Below are positions 56,101 to 64,000 of a DNA stretch of 64,000 nucleotides, piece by piece. The stretch comes from Tribonema minus (taxonomy: Eukaryota; Sar; Xanthophyceae; Tribonematales; Tribonemataceae). A model generated the notes under the pieces. It searched no databases. It was not told where the DNA came from and was given only the letters and a program-made list of their open reading frames with translations. Position 1 is the first letter of the stretch. Every line of letters begins with the position of its first letter. Position numbers and translations under genes: made by a program. The DNA lies in contig JAFCMP010000526.1 of NCBI GenBank assembly GCA_017506865.1, positions 558,001 through 622,000 on the forward strand, read 5' to 3'.

Positions 56101-59100
56101 CGGCGGCGCCGGCGGCTGGGACGCCGCCGCGATAGCGGCGGCGCTCGACGAGATCGCCGCCGCCGACGTCGACTGCGCGGAGGAGGCGGCGGCGCTGCGG
56201 CTGCGCCTGGCGGCGGTGCGGTGGCGCGACGACGCGGCGGCGCTGCTTGGCGGCAGCGGCGGCGGCGGCGATGGCGCAGCTGGTGAGGGCGGAGAGGGCG
56301 ATGGCGGAGGGGGTGATGGCGGCGGCGGCGGCGGCATCGGCGGCGGCGCGGCGGTGTCGCTGGAGGCGCTGCAGGCGCTGAGCGACAGGGTCGCTGCCGT
56401 GGAGGGGCTCGATGAGGAGATGGACGAAGTGCCGCTGTACATGAAGGTGTGTACGTAGGTATTGTGTGCAGCAGGACTTGCATTGCATCATGTGCCTTGT
56501 TGATGTTGGCGCATGAGTTGCTGCCTCAGGTCCTTGCATGCATCACGTCGCGTGATCCTGCGTACCTCCAGGTTGAGTGGCTCGCACACGCTGTATTGCA
56601 AATATCTCGCACTTCCCAAGTATGTGTCCTCTGCTGTGAAGATCTAAGCAGCACAAGGCAGGCGCATAGCAGGTGCGCCGTCTGACAGCTCACAGCACCC
56701 CCCTCGAGCGTCAAACTGTCAAGTACCGTCAGGCTGCAGCTCGGTCGTGCGCATCAGCAGCCTGCCCCCATGCCAACAAGTGGCACACGACCCCCATGTT
56801 CGCCCTGCGCCGCTCTGACCTCTGCAATTCCTTTTACCCGCTGCTGAGCACTGCAGCTCATGGTGAGGCTCAAGGCCGCGCGCAAGTGGCAGAAGGACGC
56901 GGCGCAGACGCTCGCCGCGGCGCGCGCGCTCGTGCAGCGCAGCACCGGGACGCGCACGGGCACCATCAACCCCCGGGCCGCGGCAGAGGTGCGTGGTCTG
57001 CAGTTCTCAGCCCCCCACTTTCAACCCCCATTAAGAAGGCATGTGTTTTTGAGTCTTCGGGGCTGGTGACCCCTTCTCCTGGCGCATCTTTGATAGGCCC
57101 TCTCCCCCCCGCTGTTACGCGCAGCCGTTGGAGCTGTGGTGTGCCGCAGCAGCGCGGCGGAGCACTGTTTCGGCGCAGCGAAACGTGTGCAGAGCGTACG
57201 CATGCCGCGGTCTGCGGGGGCGTCGCACTCCAGTCCACATCACGCATCCACGCCAGCACCATTTCGCCAGCGTGTGTGATTGTACGTGATCAAGTCAGCA
57301 GCGCCTTCCACTCAATCGTGCACATGTACACACACGTGTACATATATACACCTTTGCTGAAGTACTTGTATGCACAGGAAGCGTTAAACCCGCATCCACT
57401 ACACTCAAGCATACGAACTCTTGGTTTTTGGGGAACAGCAGTCGCGGCATCGTCCCCATCATGTGCTTCAGTGCAGATGTCTGTTGATGTGCGGCGTCTG
57501 AGAAACTGCCACAAGCCTCATCTCACTATGATCTCCTGCGCCCCCCTCACCTTCCAATCACCTCCCTCCCCGTCACCTCCGCGCCGCCGCAGATGCTGCG
57601 CGCCGTACACACGCGCCTGTCCGACCTCGCGGCGCTGCGCGTCACCGGCGCCGCCGAGGAGACCGAGCTGCAGGCGCTGCTGCAGCGCTCGGCGGCGTGG
57701 ACGCAGCAGGCGCGCGCGCGCTTCGCAGCCGCCGCCGCCCCCCTTGCCGAAGCGGACCTGCAGGCCCTGCTGCAGACGGGCCCCGCGGCGCTCGCGCCGC
57801 CGGTGCTGCTGGACGCCGTGCGCTGGCGCCTGGAGGCGGCGGCGGCGCTGGCGGCGCCGCTGGAGGCCGGCGCCGCCGCTGCCGCCGCCGCCAAGCCGCT
57901 GCAGCGCCTCGTCGCGCGCAGCGCCGAGCTGCGCAGGGCCGCCGCCGCCGCCGCTGCCATCACTCCCGGGCTCGTGGAGACAGTGGAGGCGGCGGTGGCG
58001 CCGGCGGTGGCGGCGCTGGAGGCGCAGCTGTGGCGCGCGCGCGCGGGCGCACGTCGCCGCCGCCACCGATGGCTCCACGACAGTTGCGCAGGCGCGCGAG
58101 ATGCTGGCGGAGGCGGCGGCGGCGGCGGCGGATGCCGCGGCGGAGCGCGCTGCGCTGGAGGCGGCGGTGGCGGCGAAGGTGGCGGCGGAGGGGCCCGCGC
58201 AGGCGGCGCTGGACGCGGCGATGGCGCAGCCGCTGCTGGGGCCTGCCGACGTTACGGGCGGCGCGGAGGTATGTACCGAGTGTTTGTGACCACGTACCCT
58301 GAGCCTGTTAAGTTGTGATGTGCAGTGCTCATGCGGGCAGCAGTCTCGCAGAGTTGTCCCAATGTGCTGCTGCGGCGCGCTGCAGAGAAGATGACGTGAG
58401 CGCGCGCACACTCTGCTGGTGCAGCATCGGGCTGACCCCTGTGCAGTTCGGATTGTGCATGCACCTTTTGAGGCGCAGCACGTTGACCTTGCGAGCAACG
58501 TGTTGATCACCAGCAGTGCTCATCAGCCCCCTTCCCCCTCCCCTTACCATTGTCCTGCCGCCTCCCCCCCTTCCCGCCGCTGCGCAGGTAGCGCAACTCG
58601 GCGCCGCGGCGCAGCAGCTGCGCGCCGCGCTGCAGGCGCTGCGCGCGGCGCACGCGGGCCTCGCGTCCGCGCTCGAACCGCGCGCCGAGCAGCGCTGCGG
58701 CCTCCTGGAGTGGTGCGCGCGCGCGCACCGCCTCTGCGGCAACGCCGCCACCGGCGAGCTGCAGACGCCGCTGTCGGAGGTCGACGCGATCGCGGCGCGC
58801 GGCGCGGCGCTGGCGGCGGCGGCGCGCAGCGGCAGCAGCGACGGCAGCGGCGGCATGGCGGCGGCGGAGGGGCCGGCGGTTGCGGCGCTGGCGGCGCGCG
58901 CCGCGGAGGTGGCGGCGGCGGCGCAGCGGTGGTCGGCGGCGGTGCGCGCGGCGACGCTGCCGCACATGCCGGAGACGCCGGAGGCGCCGCCGGACGCTGC
59001 GGCGCTGCCGGCGGAGCTCGTGACTGGCGCCGGTGAGACTGCGTGTGGTTGTTGGGGTGTGTTGAGGTGAAATGCCTTGCTGCTCAATCGGGTGTGCTTT

Positions 59101-61478
59101 TTGATTGGTGGCTCTGGTGCGGTTCACAGTGGTATGAGCGGGATTTGTGATGGCCTTGGGCCGTTAGGGCCAGGGGTCAGTGTCAGTCTTGCAGTTGCCA
59201 GTGCGTCCGCTGGCCGCAGGTGGCTGCGCCTGCTAACCCTAGCCCTAACCCTACCCGCAGCGGCATGAACACATCTGAGCTTGGGGTCAAGATCTGCTAA
59301 CCCTAACCATAATCCATGCGACAAAGTACAGCGCGCCATAACCCATGCAACGAGGTTGAACGCGCGTGCTCAAACAATGTGACTGTGACTCTCCTACACT
59401 TGCGTGCGCAGGCCTGGGAGCTTTCCTGCGGGACCCGGTGCTGGCGCTGGTGCAGGCGCCGCACCTGTGTGGGATGATCTGCGAGGCCATGCAGGGCGCG
59501 ACGGCGTGGGAGCAGGGCGCGCTGGCGCGCGTGCGCAACGAAAGCACAACGCAGGTGCGCATATGGATTCGCTGATAGTTTGTCTGAGACTTGAAGTTTG
59601 ATCTTTGAGTCAGCACCGTCTGCTGTTGAGCATCACCACAAAAGCGACGCTTTGCTCAGAAAGTCTACGACGGCATCACAGCGCACGCACGGGCGTCACT
59701 ACATGAGGAGCCTGTTTGTCCGCAAGCACAGCAGACAACTGGTTGCCGCCTGTCCCAACCCCCCCCCGGTTGGTGCAGTGCACTGACTTCAAGATTACAG
59801 GTAGGTGAGGGGTGGTGCTCGAGTTTATGTGCCCAACACAAGAAGCAAAGCGCCAAGCCAGCGATACTTCTACGACCATACTTCCTCCTGCTACTCCAAA
59901 GCCCCTGGGCACCATCAATGCCATCTGCCTTCAAGCCCAGACCTTCTCACCCCCCCCCCTCCCCCCCACCCCCCTGCGCCACTCATCACCGCCCCCCAGG
60001 AGGAGCTCAGCGAGCACCTCAAGGCCGGCGGCGCCGCGCAGCTCCCCGCAGGCCTCGGTGCATGGGCCGTCGCGCAGTGGGCGTACGAGGCCATGGCGCA
60101 CGCGGCGCGCGTCGACGACATGCTGAGCGGCGCCGCCGCGGCGTCGCCGCGCCTGCCTTACGCCGCCGCGCGCAACGCCGCGCTGCGCGCGCGCGCGCTC
60201 CTGTGGCCCGACGCCGACGCCTTCGGCGTGGCGGGCGCGTACGCGCCGGGACCGCTGACGGCGCGCGCCGTCAAGGCGTACGCCGCCGCAACTGGGCTGG
60301 CGGCGCCGCCTCCGCCGCAGTGCGCCGTGGCGGCGCTGCGCCGGCTGCTGTGGATCTCTGATGTTGTCGCGGAGGCGGACGCGCAGCTCGCGCAGGCGCA
60401 GGCGGCGCTGCCGGACACGCTTGCAGGCGGGAGGGAGGCGGCGGCGGCGGCGGTCGCGCGGCTCGAGGCGGCGCGCGGCGTGCAGCTGGAGGGGCCGCTG
60501 CTGCAGCGGCTGCGCGCGGCGCGCGACGCGCCGCAGGGCGCCGCAGCGGCGGCGCTGCCGCGCGGCGACGGCGGCGACGACGACGACGTGCTGGACTTCA
60601 TGGCGGAGTCCTCGGGAGGGGAGGGCGGCGAAGATGATGAAGCTGACGCGCTGTCGGACGGCGGCGACGCGGAGGAGGACGCCGTGGACATGTCGCGCGG
60701 CGTCGACGACGAGTACGAGGGCTCCGACGACGAGACGCCGCTGCGCACGCTGCAGCAGGGCTCGCCGCCGCTGTCCGTAGCCACGCGCGAGAGCGCCGCC
60801 GCCGCCGCCGCCGCGTCCGGCGGCGCGCTGCTGCGCATCAAGCTGCCGCTGAAGGGGGTGGATGCGGAGAAGGCGGCGGCGCGCGCTGCCGCCGCCGCCG
60901 CGGCCGCTGACGGCAAGCCGCGCAAGGTCATCCTCACGACGCCGTTTGGCCGCGCGCTCAAGCCGTGCAAGCGCTGCCGCGGCGCGCACACGGGCGCGGT
61001 GCGCTGCCGCATCTACAAGGCGCACCACGCGGAGCCGGACTTTGACGCGCCGGACGGCGCGACGTCCTGGTCGCCGCCGCAGGGCTTCGCCGAGTGGTAC
61101 GAGACGTCGGAGAAGGCGCGCGAGTACAGGGCGGACGCCGCCGCGCAGGCGGCGGCGCGGCAGCAGCGCGCCGCGCCCGCCAAGGCCGCGACGCCCGTCG
61201 CCAAGCCCAAGGCCGCGCAGGCGCCGCGCAAGCCCATGATGGCGCCCGTTTCGGTGGCGCCGCGCGACGCGGCGGCGGCGGCGGCGTCTGCGGCGGCGGC
61301 GCCGCGCATGCTGCGGCCGGAGTGCCTCGGCGACGGCTGCAAGCGCGTCGCAGCGCAGGACTCGGCGTACTGCTCAGACAGGTGCAAGGCGGAGTCGGGC
61401 GCGGCCGTGCTGCGCGCGCTGCGCGGCCACCGCGCCGCGCTCGGCGGCAGGTGGTCACACCGCCTCACCAGCAACGGC

Positions 61479-61511
<33 letters not shown>

Positions 61512-62342
61512 AGCGCGCCCGTCGCCGCGCCGAGCGTCGACAGGGGCAGGGCGCGCGCAGCAGTAACAGCGGCGCGTGCTGCGCTGGGGCTCACTGCCGA
61601 CGGCGCCAAGGCGGCGGCGGCGGTGGCGGCGCCGAAGCAGGACGCCGTGTCGGCGGCGGCGGCGGCGGCGCTGCAGCGGCTGGCGTCCGGCGAGGGGCGC
61701 GACAAGTTCTACGGGACGCGAGTGCGCGTGCGGCAGCGCTTTGAGGCGGTGTTCGTGGAGGGCATGGCGTACATCGGGCAGCCGCCAAACGCGGCCACAT
61801 GCCAGCTCCTTGCGTGGGACCTCGAGAGCGAGATACACAGGCTGTCGCTGAGCCAGAAGGACGCCGCGCGGCCGCGCGAGTACTACAAGGTTAGGGTTAG
61901 GTTTAGAATTAGGGTTAGGGTTAGGGTTAGGGTTAGGGTTAACGCGAGTACTGCAATGGCGCGTGCGCGTGCGCGCGGCGTGAGCTCTTGGTGCGCGACG
62001 CGTGTGTTGAGGCTGTCAGCGCTGCGCCGACAGTTGCGCGTGTGCGCCGCTTCTTGATGAGTTTTTGGTGTGCGCTTTCAAACAATCGTGTGCCGCCGTG
62101 GTTAGAATGTGCGCTGCAGTCAGCACTGCGCAACGGTCTCGCACTGCAACGCATGCCGTGCCATCCATACTCCCTCGCGCCAGCTGTCTCCCTCTGCTCT
62201 GGGGTGCCCCTGTTTCCGCCGTCCGCAGCAGCCGCAGCCCCAACTTACCTCTGGCTTGCCTTGATCAGTCATCGCTCAGCTCAGCTGCAGCAGTGCTCTC
62301 ATGCCGCCCGCTGCTGCGCGCCCGCACTGACTCTCTCACACG

Positions 62343-62375
<33 letters not shown>

Positions 62376-64000
62376 TCTTTCGCTCTGTCCCTCTCACACA
62401 CACACCCTCTCTCTCTGCCTCCGCTGCCTCTGTCTCTCTCCCTGTGTACCGTCCGCAGGAGAAGCAGCAGATGCTGCGCTTCAACCTGACGGCGGAGAAG
62501 AATCCGGAGCTCTTTGTTGAAGTCGTGGCGGGCGACAAGGCGCTGGAGGACCTGTGCGGCATGACGGCCACGGAGCTCGCACCGCAGGCGCAGCGCCAGA
62601 AGCGACAGCGCATGCTCGACGAGAGCGTCGCGGACCACTGGATCAAGGAGGTGCGCCGAGCGCTGCTGCTCGCACGTGTGCTTGCGTGCGTGTGTGCTTC
62701 TGGCATGTTCCACGGGACGCTGCGGATGCGCCACTTTCTCCGGTTGATGGCAGACATGGAATCGGCATGTTTGCAGTACCTCAAATTAGAGTTGACGTGC
62801 GGCGCGGCGCTCGTGTGCGCCTCAAACCACTCCTCTGCTGATGCTCGCGCTCGAGCCCTCGCTCTCTCGCTGGGGGAGGACTTTGGGTCAGGACTACTAG
62901 GGTTAGGGTCAGGGTCAGGACCACTAGGGTTTCCACGCACTGCGTTGGCGTCGCTGATGCTGTATTACTTATCCGTGCCGGCGCGCAGAAAGCGGAGGAC
63001 ACGGAGCTCGTGTGGGACAACGCGGGCGGCGGCCTCATGCGCAAGACGCAGCTCAAGGGCGAGTCCAAGAAGGCAGCGCTCACCAGGTGTGCGCTGAGCG
63101 CTGCTGCACCTGCTGCTGCACCCCGCGCGTCAGCATCGTGGATGATGACACTTATGGCGACGCTGTCATGTAGCGTCTCTGAGGGCTGCAGCTTTCCGGG
63201 CTGTTTGCATATGTGATTGCAAATGCTAAGCAGCATGTATATGGTGCTATATACTACACGTATATGGTGTAGTGAGGTGGATGCTGCTGGCCTGCTGCTG
63301 CAGTCCTGCGCGTTGTGCAGTCATCGCATGCCTTGGATGCAGGCCACAGGGGTTGAAGTGTAGTGTAGCCCGCTGTAGCCGGTCCTTGCCGCTTCTGATT
63401 GATTCATCTTATTCAATAATTGGCAGAGACGGTAGTGGGGCCCAACTGAGTGTGTTGTCATCACCGTACAGAGAACAGTGTGGAATGACGTATACCAGAT
63501 ATGCCAAACAGTCTGATCCTATTCTATGTATATCTACTTCAACTTTAACTTTACACTATTGTCAAGGTGGACCTGCGCCACTGACCCAAGAAATCAGGGG
63601 GTAAGTTTGCTGCGTCGTCCCTAGCAATGCATCAGAACTGCTCCCTCCCAAAGCTACATGACACACAGCTGTGTCATACGCTCCACCATTCAACGAGCAC
63701 GCATCAAGTACTTCTCCCCACCGTCGCCAGGAACTGACACGACTCCCCCCATGCACCTCCATCAACTGCTGCCCCCCCCCCCCTCTTGAACAGCCTCGCG
63801 GCAGTGCCAGAGGGCGCGGCAACGGGGGCCGAGGCCCCCCCCCTCAAGCCCCCCCCCAAGCGCACCCCCTCCGATGCCTCCATCGACGTCAGCGGCGTCA
63901 AGAAAGAGGGGGGGCTCAAGCGCCAGGCGAGCATCGACAGCCTGGAAGAGGGGGCGAATGGGGAGGACAGCGGTGCGAAGCGCGCGCGGCGCGAGTCGCT
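50119..64000 (+). CDS. Giant chromatin protein: ePHD, PHD, PLU-1-like repeats, TFIIS central domain; 3' end off window
   Basis: Predicted nuclear histone reader and transcription regulator. Seventeen exons: 50119-~50370 (end uncertain), 50457-50672, 50850-51149, 51898-52011, 52891-52995, 53649-53851, 54610-54841, 55335-55655, 56003-56446, 56857-56988, 57593-58268, 58588-59032, 59412-59554, 60000-61889, 62459-62650, 62989-63086 and 63794-64000 (open), about 1,990 residues. An in-frame TGA precedes the ATG. An extended PHD (CRLC...FLCPTH, ~33-110) is followed by a C4HC3 PHD (YCSCQQ...YTCKAC, ~115-165) with the H3K4me3-reader-like WCHYSC. Then come ~1,000 residues of Ala-rich helices with a recurring Trp and one classic PLU-1 word (VALPEHEELR). 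Exon 60000-61889 adds acidic and Lys-rich stretches and a CLGDGCK...YCSDRCK knuckle like that of CFP1. A TFIIS central domain (~1765-1888) recalls Bye1, DIDO and PHF3. No JmjC is seen. The reading frame slips near 58045. Confidence 0.85.
52012..52500 (+). repeat. Intronic minisatellite CAGTCAGCAGTGCTCAG
   Basis: About 25 imperfect copies of a 15-17 base unit begin directly after the donor of exon 51898-52011. Units are purest at the start and diverge towards 52500. Confidence 0.85.
53075..53120 (+). repeat. Echo of the end of exon 52891-52995
   Basis: The 36-base end (encoding EEEMAKEAQD) and the donor plus ~12 intron bases recur almost exactly 105 bases later. The copied GTGAGT is a stronger-looking donor than the original. 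Confidence 0.9.
53920..54152 (+). repeat. Two echoes of the end of exon 53649-53851
   Basis: Copies at ~53922-53982 and ~54095-54151 repeat the segment encoding HLALAQRTKVANAFNN with its AG|GTGCGT donor. Both translate to nearly the same peptide, and the period is about 150 bases. Confidence 0.9.
59233..59310 (+). repeat. CCCTAA-type repeats in intron
   Basis: Two clusters, CTAACCCTAGCCCTAACCCTA at ~59233-59255 and CTAACCCTAACC at ~59298-59310. Their orientation is opposite to the TTAGGG block at 61889. Confidence 0.75.
61889..61942 (+). repeat. Telomere-type (GGTTAG)n block forming a 5' splice site
   Basis: About eight TTAGGG-like units begin at the exon boundary itself: the exon ends TACTACAAG and the intron begins GTTAGGGTTAGG. 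The GT of the donor is therefore part of the repeat. Confidence 0.85.
62336..62420 (+). repeat. CT/CA microsatellite in intron
   Basis: (CT)n and (CA)n tracts in two tandem blocks, ending about 40 bases before the acceptor of exon 62459-62650. They probably serve as its polypyrimidine tract. Confidence 0.85.

Noticed and set aside
59931-61028. Long minus-strand frames opposite exon 60000-61889
   Set aside because: Composition shadows of the plus-strand exon, with no splice logic or motifs of their own.
50119-64000. Naming the large gene KDM5/JARID1
   Set aside because: PLU-1-like repeats and PHDs are present, but no JmjN, ARID or JmjC domain is seen, an in-frame stop precedes the start, and a TFIIS central domain is not part of KDM5.

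Overview
The window is nuclear DNA of an intron-rich, GC-rich eukaryote. Genes are split by GT-AG introns into up to about 18 exons, and no bacterial operon signals were seen. Two neighbouring genes (an FtsH protease and an alpha/beta hydrolase) begin with a signal peptide followed directly by a Phe and a basic, Ser/Thr-rich stretch. This is the bipartite import signal of algae with complex, secondary plastids. Short interstitial TTAGGG-type repeats occur in several introns. I infer a photosynthetic protist, probably with a red-lineage complex plastid (stramenopile, haptophyte or cryptophyte type), but I cannot name the species.

Layout. 1-11,774 (minus): an ABCC/MRP-type full ABC exporter whose C-terminus lies off the left edge. 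14,612-21,615 (plus): a complete plastid/thylakoid FtsH metalloprotease in 11 exons. 23,299-26,519 (plus): a small four-helix membrane protein of unknown function. 26,520-31,307: mostly empty, with a run of 60 G and one possible exon. 31,308-38,859 (minus): a plastid-targeted alpha/beta hydrolase in 8 exons. 39,113-40,051 (plus): intronless EMC2, divergent from the hydrolase across 253 bp. 40,945-43,581 (minus): cytosolic ribosomal protein L9 in 4 exons, the last only ten codons including the stop. 45,122-48,968 (plus): SART1/Snu66 of the U4/U6.U5 tri-snRNP. 50,119-64,000 (plus, open at the right edge): a very large chromatin protein with extended PHD, PHD, a long series of PLU-1-like Trp-containing helical repeats, a Cys-rich knuckle and a TFIIS central domain.

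The genes do not form one pathway; they are mixed plastid, ER, ribosome, splicing and chromatin functions. The common theme is the introns. (1) Exon ends, together with their splice sites, are copied in tandem into the adjoining intron ('exon echoes'), in at least 20 places and in nearly every split gene; intronless EMC2 has none. (2) Many 3' splice sites are preceded by long C homopolymers on the sense strand, so the G/C polarity of the runs reports gene direction. (3) Many introns carry a TTGAAG/CTTCAA-type motif within about 10-60 nt of the 5' splice site. (4) One intron starts directly with telomere-type repeats. No viruses, CRISPR arrays, rRNA or tRNA genes were recognised.
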